The notes under the pieces: generated by a model | Seen by the model: the letters and a program-made list of their open reading frames with translations, nothing else | Told to the model about the DNA's origin: nothing | Databases searched by the model: none | Position numbers and translations under genes: made by a program | NCBI RefSeq assembly: GCF_030272615.1 | Contig: NW_026729142.1 | Location: 112,732 to 176,731 of the forward strand | From: Cryptomeria japonica | Taxonomy: Eukaryota; Streptophyta; Pinopsida; Cupressales; Cupressaceae | Length of the DNA stretch: 64,000 nucleotides | Direction: 5' to 3' | Shown: positions 36,214 through 47,616 of the stretch, piece by piece | Layout of the letters: each line of letters begins with the position of its first letter | Numbering within the stretch: position 1 is the stretch's first letter

Positions 36214-39200
36214 CATCAAAATCAGTGTTTGGAGGCACAACAAGTTTAAACAAGCAAATCCCTATTCCGAAGCCTGTAGAGTTAAAATTCCATTTTGACG
36301 CGCACATCATTCTCTTAGAAGCTCATTTCTGAGCTTGTGCCTCAAAAGACATAGTTTTGGAGCATCAAAATCAATATTTGGAGGCACAACAAAGTTTCAA
36401 GATGCAAGTCCCGATTCTAGAGTCAATAGCGTCAAAATCAAATTTTGATGCACATCGTGTTCTTAGAACCTCATTACGAAGCTTGTGCCTTGAAAGCCCC
36501 AGTTCCGGAGCATCAAAATCAATGTTTTGAGGCAAAACAAGGTTTCAAGATCCAAGCCCCGATTCTTGAGCCAATAGCATCAAAATTCAATTTTGATTCA
36601 CATTGTGCTCTTAGAACCCTGTGTTATAAATTGTGTCTCAAAAGCCCCAATTTTGGAGCATCAAAATCAATCTTAGGAGGCACAGCAAGGTTTGAAGATG
36701 CAAGTCTTGATTCTGGAGCCGGTAGCGTCAAAAATTGATTTTGACGCACATCGTGCTTTTACAACCTTGTTTTGGAGCTTATGCCTAAAAATCTTCGTTT
36801 TCAAAACATCAAAATTGGTGTTTGGAAGCACAACAAGCTTTCAAGATGCAAGTCCCTATTCCGGAGGTTATAGTGTCAAAACGTTATTTTGAAGCACATC
36901 ATGCTCTTAGAACCTCATTTCGAAGCGTGTGGCTCGAAAGCTCTAGTTTCAAAACATCAAAATCAATGTTTAAAGGCACAACAAGGTTTCAAGACACAAG
37001 TCCCGATTCTCAAGTTGATAGCTTCAAAAAATGATTTTGACAAACATGGTGTTCTTAGAAACTCATTCAGGAGGTTGTGCCTCAAAAGCCTCATTTTTGG
37101 AACATAAAAATTAGTGTTTGGAGGCGCAACAAGGTTTCAAGACACAAGTCCCAACTCCAGAGTCGGTAGCGTCAAAATACAATTTTAATGTACACCATGC
37201 TCTTAGAACCTCATTTCGGAGCTTGTGCCTTGAAAGCATTGATTTTGGAACATAAAAAAGTGTTTGGAGGCACAACAAGGTATCAAGAAGCAAGTCCCTA
37301 TTCCGGATACTGTAGCGTTAAAATTCTATTTTGACGCACATCAATCTCTTAGAAGCTCATTTCGGAGCTTGTGCCTCGAAAGGCCCACTTTTGGAGCGTC
37401 AAAATGAATGTTTCGAGGCAGAAAAAGGTTTCAATATGCAAGTCTCGATTCCAGAGCCAGTAGTATCAAAATGAGATTTTGAAGCAAATTGTGCTCTGAG
37501 AACCTTATTTAGGAGCTTGTCCCTCGAAAGCCCCAGTTTGGGAACATCAAAATTGGTGTTTGGAGGCACGAGGTTGCGAGAAGCAAGTCGCGATTTCGGA
37601 CCTGGTAGCGTCAAAATGTGATTTTAAGGCACATGGTGCTCTTAGGGCATCGTTTGCGGAGCTTGCGCCTCGAAAGCCCCAATTTTGAAACATCAAAATC
37701 AATGTTTGGAGGCACAACAAGGTTTCAAGATGCAAGTCCCCATTCTAGAGTCAATAGCGTCAAAATCTGATTTTGGTGCAAATCGTGCTCTTAGAACCTC
37801 ATTTCGAAGCTTGTGCCTCGAAAGACCCAGTTTCGGAGCATCAAAATCAGTGTTTTTTGGCACAACAAGGTTTCAAGATACAAGCCTCGATTCTAGAGCC
37901 AGTAGCATCAAAATTCTATTTTGATGCACATTGTGCTCGTAGAACCCTGTTTTAGAAATTGTGCCTCAAAAGCCCCAGTTTTGGAGCATGAAAATCGATG
38001 TTTGCAGCCACAACAAGGTTTCAAGATGCAAGTCCTGATTCTAGAGGCGGTAGCATCAAAATTTGATTTTGACGCACGTCATGCTCTTAGAACCTTGTTT
38101 TGGAGCTTATGCCTCAAAATATTTGGTTTCGCAGCATCAAAATTGGTGTTTGGAGGCACAACAAGCTTTCAAGAATTCTGGACCCTGTATTGTCAAAACG
38201 TGATTTTGATGCACATCATGCTCTTAGAACCTCGTTTCGGAGCATGTGGCTCGAAAGCTCCATGTTCAAAACATCAAAATTAATATTTAAATGCACAACA
38301 AGGTTTGAAGACACAAGTCCTGATTCTCAAGTTGATAGCGTCAAAACACAATTTTGACAAACAAGGTGTTCTTAGAACCTCATTTCGGAGGTTGTGCCTC
38401 AAAAGCCTCATTTTTGGAGCATAAAAATTAGTGTTTGGAGAGGCACAACAAGGTTAAAAGGCGCAAGTCCCAATTCCAAAGTCGGTAGCGTCAAAACGCA
38501 ATTTAGATGTACATCGTGCTCTTAAAGCCTCATTTTGGAGCTTGTGCCTTGAAAGCCTTGATTTTGGAACATCAAAGTCAGCGTTTGGAGGTACGACAAG
38601 GTTTCAAGTAGCAAGTCCCTATTCTGGAGCCGGCAGCATAAACATTTAGACTCACATCATGCTTTAGAGCCTTGTTTTGGAGCTTATGCCTCAAAACAAG
38701 TACCAATTCTAGAGTCGGTAGCGTCAAAACGCAATTTTGATGTACATCATGCTCTTAGAACCTCATTTCCGAGCTTGTGCCTTGAAAGCCCTGGTTTTGG
38801 AACAAAAAAATTAGTGTTTGGAGGCACACAACAAGGTTTCAAGAAGCAAGTCCCTATTCCGGAGCCTCTAGCGTCAAAATTTCATTTTGATGCATATTAT
38901 TCTCTTAGAAGCTCATTTCGGAGCTTGTGCCTCAAAAGACCCAGTTTTGGAGCATCAAAATCAATGTTTGAAGGCACAACAAGGTTTCTAGACAAAAGTC
39001 CTGATTCTCGAGCTGATAGCATCAAAAAATGATTTTGACAAACATGGTGTTCTTAGAACCTCATTTCGGAGGTTATGCCTCAAAAGCCTCATTTTTGGAG
39101 CATAAAAATTAGTGCTTAGAGACACAACAAGGTTTCAAGACACAAGTCCCAATTCCAGAGTCGGTAGCATCAAAATACAATTTTGATGTACATCGTGCTC

Positions 39201-39647
39201 TTAGAACCTAATTTCGAAGCTTCTGCCTTGAAAGCCCTGATTTTGGAACATCAAAGTCAGTGTTTGGAGGCACAATAAGGTTTCAAGAAGCAAGTCCGTA
39301 TTCTAGAGCCAGTAGCGTCAAAATTTGATTTAGACGCACATCGTGCTCTTAGAACCTTGTTTTGGAGCTTATGCCTCAAAACAAGTCCCAATTCTAGAGT
39401 CGGTAGCGCCAATTCTAGAGTCGGTAGCGTAAAAACGCAATTTTCATGTACATCGTGCTCTTAGAACTTCATTTTGGAGCTTGTGCCTTGAAAGTCGTGG
39501 TTTTGGAACAAAAAAAGCAGTGTTTGGAGGCACACAAAAAGGTTTCAAGAAGCAAGTCCCTATTCCGGAGCCTCTAGCATCAAAATTCCATTTTGACGCA
39601 TATTATTCTCTTAGAAGCTCATTTCAAAGCTTGTGCGTCGAAAGCCC
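36214..39647 (+). repeat. duplication block A, copy 2
   Basis: This is the near-identical partner of 31,613-35,046 at offset 4,601. At the left edge the sequence reads GGAACATCAAAATCAG, an intact d-monomer tail, whereas copy 1 reads GGTAGCATCAAAATCAG. Copy 2 therefore keeps the ancestral continuity and copy 1 has the derived junction. At the right edge copy 1 continues GAAAGCCCTGG while copy 2 continues GAAAGCCCCTA. Confidence 0.9.
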
Positions 39648-40568
39648 CTATTTTGGAGCATCAAAAATGATGTTTGGAGGCACAACAAGATTTCAAGATG
39701 CAAATCTTATTCTAGAGCCGGTAGCGTCAAAATTTGATTTTGACGCACTTAGAACGTTATTTTTGAGCTTATGCCTCAAAATATTTGGTTTTGAAGCATC
39801 AAAATTGGTGTTTGGAGGCACAACAAGCTTTCAAGATACAAGTCCCTATTCCAGAGCCTGTAGTGTCAAACCGTGATTTACATGCACATCGTGCACTTAG
39901 AACCTCCTTTTAGAGTGTGTGTCTCGAAAGCTCTAGTTTCAAAACATCAAAATCAATGTTTAAAGGCACAACAAGGCTTCAAGACACAAGTCCCGATTCT
40001 CAAGCTGATAGCATCAAAACTTGATTTTGACAAATATGCTGTTCTTAGAACCTCATTTTAGAGATTGTGCCTCAAAAGCCACCTTTTTGGAGCATAAAAA
40101 TCAGTGTTTGGAGGCACGACAAGGTTTCAAGACATAAGTCCCAATTCCAGAGTCAGTAGCGTCAAAACACAATTTTGATGTACACCATGCTCTTAGAACC
40201 TCATTTCGGAGCTTGTGCCTTGAAAGCATTGATTATAGAACATAAAAATCAGTGTTTGGAGGCACAACAAGGTATCAAGAAGCAAGTCCCTATTCCAGGT
40301 CCTGTAGCGTTAAAATTCTATTTTGACGTGCATCAATCTCTTAGAAGCTCATTTCGGAGCTTGTGCCTCGAAAGACCCACTTTTGGAGCGTCAAAATCAA
40401 TGTTTCGAGGCACAAAAAGGTTTCAAAATGCAAGTCCCGATTCTAGAGTCAATAGCGTCAAAATTTAATTTTGGCGCACATCGTGCTCTAAGAACCTCAT
40501 TTCGAAGCTTGTTCCTCAAAAGCCCCAATTTTGGAGCATCAAAATCAGTGTTTTGAGGCACAACAAGG
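39648..40568 (+). repeat. satellite array between block A copy 2 and the island
   Basis: Ordinary monomers: g/a-like, b, c, d, e and f, then the first about 20 bp of a g-like monomer before the island. The d-e portion 40,178-40,430 shares private features with 32,580-32,832 (AAGCATTGATT, AAGGTATCAAGAAGC, GTTAAAATTCTATTTTGACG), so it is an older relative of that part of block A. Confidence 0.85.
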
Positions 40569-41380
40569 TGTTGTTCACCAAAAGTGATAACCCAAGACAC
40601 CTGTAAATCTATCTATGAGATAGCCAATCTCAATCAATGAAACACTTCAGGGTTGGGACAACATAACATAGGATCCTAATGATCCTCCTGCACTTCAGGT
40701 TCTGCTGGACCTAGGGGGGGACAGCCTTTTGATGCATTGAATACAACAATCACAAACATAAGACTGCATCAACAATGAGCAGAAAAACCATTCCACAAGC
40801 TCACCAAATTAGGTAACATGTACAGATGGGCTGGATCTTATACAAATAATAGGTGAAATAGAGCTTTGGAAGGACAGAACATTAACCCTTAAACATAAAG
40901 GGAAATAGATTTATCTTTTAAAATGTATATCTGAGACCATTCCCAAATCTGTCAAAGACTAGTGCCTTTTTTCATTGGGCAGGAGAGTCACTCACAGAAC
41001 TACAAATATGAATCATAGATGCAAGTTTGTTATCCTTAAACAAGATATTCATGCATCAATACCTTATATTAATGCACTATTTGATTCATTCACAAATTCA
41101 TCAGATCTGGATACATATTTTATTATTTATGATTGACTATAGAATTTAAACTCTTCATTGAAGAATGCCTACAGACAATCATACAATCTCCTTGAGATGA
41201 CAAATTTCATCCTCCTTGAGGATTGAATTCATAATAATGAAAAAAAAACATATCACAAAGACAATCTTGTGGGAAATTACTCATGCCTGACACCAGTAAG
41301 ACCTGCAATGAAAACCATATTTACAACACTGCACTGCAATCTCTATACCCTTAAACCAAACAGAAGCATTTACAAACTTG
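40569..41380. other. non-satellite island, unknown sequence
   Basis: About 812 bp with no monomer structure, the only such stretch in the window. The left edge interrupts a monomer head after GGCACAACAAGG; the right edge resumes inside a type-e monomer at GAAGCTCATTTCGGAGC. It is A+T-rich, with a poly-A run at about 41,240-41,248, a short inverted repeat ATCCTC-CTT-GAGGAT at 41,209-41,223, a TAGGATCCTA palindrome at 40,669-40,678, and CACTTCAGG repeated at 40,643 and 40,691. I see no target-site duplication, terminal repeats or convincing coding frame. It could be a transposable-element fragment, a filler from non-homologous repair, or captured low-copy DNA. I cannot identify it. Confidence 0.9.
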
Positions 41381-41671
41381 GAAGCTCATTTCGGAGCTTG
41401 TGCCTCAAAAGTCCTAGTTCCAGAGTTGGTAGCGTCAAAATGCAATTTTGATGTACATCATGCTCTTAAAACCTCATTTCGGAGCTTGTGCCTTGAAAGC
41501 CCTGACCTTGGCAGATCAAAATCAATGTTTTGAAGCACAATAAGGTTTCAAGAGGCAAGTCCCTATTTCGGACCCTAAAGCATCAAAATTCCATTTTTAT
41601 GCACATCATTCTCTTAGAAGCTCATTCCGGAGCTTGTGCCTCGAAAGACCCAGATTTGGAGCATCAAAATC
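41381..41671 (+). repeat. 291-bp segment repeated at 42,632
   Basis: Directly right of the island, this matches 42,632-42,922 at offset 1,251, including a private fused monomer in which e-type GCCTCAAAA joins GTCCTAGTTCCAGAGTTGG of a d head. The part from 41,411 also matches 63,279 onward, where the same d head is intact behind a c monomer (GACACAAGTCCTAGTTCC). The fusion is therefore derived and was duplicated afterwards. Confidence 0.85.
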
Positions 41672-41673
41672 CA

Positions 41674-42662
41674 TTTTAGAAATTGTGCCTCAAAAGCCCT
41701 AGTTTTGGAGCATCAAAATCGATGTTTGCAGCCACAACAAGGTTCCAAGATGCAAGTCCTGATTCTAGAGCCGGTAGCATCAAAATTTGATTTTGACGCA
41801 CGTCATGCTCTTAGAACCTTGTTTTGGAGCTTATGCCTCAAAATATTTGGTTTCGCAGCATCAAAATTGGTGTTTGGAGGCACAACAAGCTTTCAAGAAT
41901 TCCGGACCCTGTATTGTCAAAACGTGATTTTGATGCACATCATGCTCGTAGAACCTCGTTTCGGAGCATGTGGCTCGAAAGCTCCAGTTTCAAAACATCA
42001 AAATTAATATTTAAATGCACAACAAGGTTTGAAGACACAAGTCCTAATTCTCAAGCTGATAGCGTCAAAAGACAATTTTGACAAACAAGGTGTTCTTAGA
42101 ACCTCATTTCGGAGGTTGTGCCTCAAAAGCCTCATTTTTGGAGCATAAAAATTAGTGTTTGGAGAGGCACAACAAGGTTAAAAGGCGCAAGTCCCAATTC
42201 CAAAGTCGGTAGCGTCAAAACGCAATTTAGATGTACATCGTGCTCTTAAAACCTCATTTTGGAGCTTTTGCCTTGAAAGCCTTGATTTTGCAACATCAAA
42301 GTCAGTGTTTGGAGGCACGACAAGGTTTCAAGTAGCAAGTCCCTATTCTGGAGCCGGCAGCATAAACATTTAGACTCACATCATGCTTTAGAACCTTGTT
42401 TTGGAGCTTATGCCTCAAAACAAGTCCCAATTCTAGAGTCGGTAGCGTCAAAACGCAATTTTGATGTACATCATGCTCTTGGAACCTCATTTCCGAGCTT
42501 GTGCCTTGAAAGCCCTGGTTTTGGAACAAAAAAATTAGTGTTTGGAGGCACACAACAAGGTTTCAAGAAGCAAGTCCCTATTCCAGAGCCTCTAGCATCA
42601 AAAATTCATTTTGACGCATATTATTCTCTTAGAAGCTCATTTCGGAGCTTGTGCCTCAAAAG
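41674..42662 (+). repeat. third copy of the 989-bp segment of block A
   Basis: This matches 33,349-34,337 (offset 8,325) and 37,950-38,938 (offset 3,724). On the left it is joined to GGAGCATCAAAATCCATTTTAG, an out-of-register join of an e tail to a g body. On the right it enters the GCCTCAAAAGTCCTAG fusion. Confidence 0.86.
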
Positions 42663-42913
42663 TCCTAGTTCCAGAGTTGGTAGCGTCAAAATGCAATTTT
42701 GATGTACATCATGCTCTTAAAACCTCATTTCGGAGCTTGTGCCTTGAAAGCCCTGATCTTGGCAGATCAAAATCAATGTTTTGAAGCACAATAAGGTTTC
42801 AAGAGGCAAGTCCCTATTTTGGAGCCTGTAGCATCAAAATTCCATTTTTATGCACATCATTCTCTTAGGAGCTCATTCTGGAGCTTGTACTCGGAAAGAT
42901 CCAGATTTGGAGC

Positions 42914-45697
42914 ATCAAAATCAATGTTTGGAGGCACAACAAGGTTTCAAAATCTAATTTTGGTGCACATCGTGCTCTTAGAACCTCATTTCGAAGCTTG
43001 TGCCTTAAAAGCCTCGGTTTCGGAGCATCAAAATTAGTGTTTTGCGGCACAACAAGGTTTCAAGATGCAAGCCTCGATTTTAGAGCTAGTAGCATCAAAA
43101 TTCAATTTTGATGCAAATTGTGCTCTTAGAACCTTGGTTTAGAAATTGTGCTCTTAAAACAAGGTTTCAAGATGCAAGTCCTGATTCACGAGCTGGTAGC
43201 ATCAAAATTTCATTTTGACGCACATAGTGGTCTTACAACCTTGTTTTCATGCTTATGCCTCAAAATCTTTTATTTCGAAGCATCAAAATTGGTGTTTGGA
43301 GGCACAACAAGCTTTCAAGACGCAAGTCCCTATTCTAGAGCCTGTAGTGTCAAAACGTGATTTTGATTCACATCATGCTCTTAGAACCTCATTCTAGAGG
43401 TTGTGCCTCAAAAGCCTCATTTTTGGAGCATAAAAATTAGTGTTTGGAGGCACAACAAGGTTTCAAGAAACAAGTCCCAATTCAGAGTCCCAATTTAAAC
43501 CTCCTTTCAAAGCTTGTGCCTCAAAAGCCAGTTTTGGAGTTTCAAAATCAGTGTTTGCACAACAAGGTTTCAAGATTCAAGCCCCAATTCTAGAGCCAGT
43601 AGCATCAAAATTCAATTTTGATACATATTGTGCTCTTTGAACCCTATTTTAGATATTGTGCCTCGAAAGCCCCAACTTTGAAGCATCAAAATCGATGTTT
43701 GGAGGGACAATAAGGTTTCAAGATGCAAGTCCTGATTCTTGAGCCGGTAGCATCAAAATTTCATTTTGATGCACATCATGCTCTTAGAACCTTGTTTTGG
43801 AGCTTATGCCTCAAAATCATCAATTTCGAAGCATCAAAATTGCTATTTGGAGGCACAACAAGCTTTCAAGACGCAAGTCCCTATTCCAGAGGCCGCCGTG
43901 GCAAAACGTGATTTTGATGCACATTGTGCTCTTAGAACCTCGTTTCAGAGCATGTGGCTTGAAAGCTTCAGTTTTGAAACATCAAAATCAATGTTTAAAG
44001 GCACAACAAGGTTTCAAGACACAAGTCCCACTTCTCAAGCTAATAGTGTCAAAACATGATTTTGACAAACATGGTGTTCTTAGAACCTCATTTTGGAGAT
44101 TGTGCCTCAAAAGCCTCCTTTTTGGAGCATAAAAATCAGTGTTTGGAGGCACGACAAGGTTTCAAGACACAAGTCCCAATTCCAGAGTTTGGAGGCACAA
44201 CAAGGTTTCAAGAAGCGAGTCGCTATTCTGGAGCCTGTAGCGTACGCACATCATTCTCTTAGAAGCTCATTTCGGAGCTTGTGCCTCAAAAGAGCAAGTT
44301 TTGGAGCGTCAAAATCAACGTTTGGAGGCACAACAAGGTTTCAAGATGCAAGTCCCGATTCTAGAGTCAATAGCATCAAAATCTGATTTTGGCGTACATC
44401 ATGCTTTTAAAACCTCATTCCGAAGCTTGTGCCTCAAAAGCACCGGTTTCAGAGCATCAAAATCAGTGTTTTGAGGCACAACAAGGTTTCAAGATGCAAG
44501 CCCTGATTCTAGAGCTAGTAGCATCAAAATTCAATTTTGATGAACATTGTGATCTTAGAACCCTGTTTTAGAAATTGTGCCTCAAAAGCCCTAGTTTTGG
44601 AGCATCAAAATCGATGTTTGGAGGCACAACAAGGTCTCAAGATGCAAGTCCTGATTCTGGAGCAAGTAGCGTCAAAATTTGATTTTGATACACATGGTGC
44701 TCTTAGAACCTTGTTTTGGAGTTTATGCGTCAAAATCGTTGATTTCGTAGCATCAAAATTGGTGTTAGGAAGCAGAACAAGCTTTCAAAACGCAAGTCCC
44801 TATTCTAGAGCCTGTAATGTCAAAGCGTTATTTTGATGCACGTCGTGCTCTTAGAACTTCGTTTTCAAAATCATTGTTTTGAGGCACAACAAGTTTTCAA
44901 GATGCAAGACCCTATTCTAGAGCCACTAGCATCAAAATTCAATTTTGATGCATATTGTGCTCTTAGAACCCTGCTTTAGAAATTGTGCTTCAAAAGCCCC
45001 AGTTTTAGAGCATCAAAATCGATATTTGGAGGCAAATCAACCTTTCAAGATGCAAGTCCCTATTCCGAAGCTTGTAGTGTCAAAACGTGATTTTGGAGCG
45101 TGTGACTCGAAAGCTCCAGTTTCAAAATATCAAAATCAATGTTTAAAGGCACAATAAGGTTTCGAGAGACAAGTATCGATTCTCAAGCTGATAGCATCAA
45201 AACATGATTTTGACAAACATGGTGTTCTTAGAACCTCATTTCGGAGGTTGTGCCTCAAAAGCCTCATTTTAGGAGCATAAAATTTAGTGTTTGGAGGCAC
45301 AACAAGGTTTCAAGACACAAGTCCCAATTCCAGAGTCGGTAGCGTCAAAACGCAATTTTGAAGTACATCGTGCTCTTAGAACCTCATTTCGGAGCTTGTA
45401 GTGTCAAAATTTGATTTTGATGCACATAGTTCTCTTAGAACCTTGTTTCGAAGCTTGCACCTCGAATGCCTTAGTGTCGCAATATAAAAATTGGTGTTTG
45501 GAGGCACAACAAGGTTTGGAGATGCAAGTCCCGATCCCAAAGCCGGTAGTGTCAAAATGCGATTTTGAAGCACATTGTTCTCTTAGAACCTTATTTAGAA
45601 GCTTGTCCCTCAAAAGCCCCGGTTTGAGAGCATCAAAATTGGTATTTGGAGGCACAAGGTTGCAAGACGGAAGTCGCGATAGCCGGTAGCATCAAAA
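42914..45697 (+). repeat. duplication block C, copy 2
   Basis: Partner of 29,028-31,620. It keeps sequence missing from copy 1 near 43,200-43,300 and 43,490-43,620. It has a 15-bp deletion that removes the dyad loop at 44,240-44,247. The right edge diverges from copy 1 immediately after GCCGGTAGCATCAAAAT: here the array continues in register (GTGATTTTGACGCACATGG). Confidence 0.87.
44240..44247. repeat. collapsed dyad scar GCGTACGC
   Basis: In block C copy 1 the same site (30,148-30,170) is a 23-bp dyad with outer arms GCGT and ACGC. In copy 2 the inner 15 bases are gone and only GCGTACGC is left. Confidence 0.88.
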
Positions 45698-47616
45698 TGT
45701 GATTTTGACGCACATGGTGCTCTTAGAGCCTCGTCTCCGGAGCTTGTGCCTCAAAAGCCCTGATTTTGAAACATCGAAATCAGTGTTCGGAGGCACAACA
45801 AGGTTTCAAGATGCAAGCCCCGATTCTAGAGCTAGTAGCATCAAAATTCAATTTTGATGCACATTGTGCTCTTAGAACCCTATTTTAGAAATTGTGCCTC
45901 AAAAAACCCTGGTTTTGGAGCATCAAAATCGATGTTCGGAGGCACAACAAGGTTTCAAGACACAAGTCCCAATTCCAAAGTCAGTAGCATCAAAACGCAA
46001 TTTTGATGTACATTGTGGTCTTACTCATTTCAGAGCTTGTGCATTGAAAGCCCTAATTTTGGCGAACATCAAAATCAATGTTTTGAGGCACAAAAAGGTT
46101 ATAAGAAGCAAGTCCCTATTCCGGACCCTAAAGCGTCAAAATTCCATTTTGATGCACATCATTCTCTTAGAAGCTCATTTCAGAGCTTGTGCCTCAAAAG
46201 ACCTAGATTTGGAGCATCAAAATCCATGTTTGGAGGCACAATAAAGTTTCAAGATGTAAGTCCTGATTCTAGAGTCAATAGCATCAAAATTTGATTTTCA
46301 CGGACATCGTGTTCTTAGAACCTCATTTCAAAGCTTGTGCCTCGAAAGCCCCATTCTCGGAGCATCAAAATCAGGGTTTTGAGGCAAAACAAGGTTTCAA
46401 GATCCAAGCCTCGATTCTAGAGCCAATAGCATCAAAATTCAATTTTGATTCACATTGTGCTCTTAGAACCCTGTGTTATAAATTGTGTCTCAAAAGCATC
46501 AATTTTGGAGCATCAAAATCGATGTTAGGAGGCACAACAAGGTTTCAAGATGCAAGTCCTTATTTTGGAGCCGGTAGCGTCAAAATTAGATTTTGACGTA
46601 CATCGTGCTCTTAGAACCTTGTTTTGGAGCTTATGCCTCAAAATATTTGGTTTGAAAGCATCAAAATTGGTGTTTGGAAGCACAACAATGTTTCAAGATG
46701 CAAGACCTGATTCTAAGCGTGTGCCTCGAAAGCCCTAGTTTTTTACCATCAAAATCAGTGTTTTGAGGCACAACAAGGTGTCAAGATGCAAGACTCGATT
46801 CTAGAGCTAGTAGCATGAAAATTCAATTTTGATGCATATTATGCTCTTCGAACCCTGTTTTAGAAATTGTACCTCAAAAGCCCTAGTTTTGGAGCATCAA
46901 AATCGATGTTTGGAGGCACAACAAGGTTTCAAGATGCAAGTCCTAATTTTGGTGCCTGTAGCGTTAAAGTTTGATTTTGACGCACATCATGCTCTTAGAA
47001 CCTTGTTTTGGAGCTTATGCCTCAAAATCTTTGGTTTCAAAGCATCAAAATTGGTTTTTTCAGGCACAACAAGCTTTGAAGATGCAAGTCCCTATTTTGG
47101 AGCCTGTAAAGTCAAAACATGATTTTGATGCACATCGTTCTCTGAGAACCTCATTTTAGAGCGTGTGGCCTGAAAGCTCCAGTTTCAAAACATCAAAATC
47201 AATGTTTAAAGGCAAACAAAGGTTTCACGACACAAGTCCCGATTGTCAAGCTGATAGCGTCAAAACACTATTTTGACAAACATGGTATTCTTAAAACCTC
47301 ATTACGGAGGTTGTGCCTCAAAAGCGTCATTTTTGGAGAATAAAAATTAGTGTTTGGAAGCACAACAATGTTTAGGGACACAAGTCCCAATTCCAGAGTC
47401 GGTAGCGTCAAAACGCAATTTTGATGTACATCGTGCTCTTAGAACCTCATTTTGGAGCTTCTGCCTTGAAAGCCTTGATTTTCGAACATCAAAATTAGTG
47501 TTTGGAGGCACAACAAGGTTTAAAGAAGCAAGTCCCTATACATCATTCTCTTAGAAGCTCGTTTCGGAGCTTGTGCCTCGAAAGACCTAGTTTTGGAGCG
47601 TCAAAATCAATGTTTG
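45698..47616 (+). repeat. satellite array between block C copy 2 and block D copy 2
   Basis: HOR array including a j tail, g, a d/e series, f and g monomers. Parts resemble 23,000-24,500: for example CGTGTGCCTCGAAAGCCC followed by TTTTTTA near 46,715 and 23,210, and CAAGCTTTGAAGATGCAAG followed by GCCTGTAAAGTC near 47,075 and 24,280. It is more divergent than blocks A to D and looks like an older copy. Confidence 0.8.

Noticed and set aside
31613-39647. The near-identical blocks as pure assembly artefacts.
   Set aside because: Not excluded, but the copies carry private substitutions and different flanks, and a third partial copy at 48,755 has its own right edge, which favours real duplications. 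Read coverage would settle it.
40569-41374. Island as a solo LTR (starts TGTTGTT, could end TTTACA).
   Set aside because: The 5 bases before (CAAGG) and after (AACTT) do not match as a target-site duplication, and no polyadenylation or promoter layout was recognised. The TG/CA ends can occur by chance.
41269-41451. A 60-codon frame running from the island into the satellite.
   Set aside because: The last third is ordinary satellite translation, the first part resembles no family I know, and the frame crosses a rearrangement junction.
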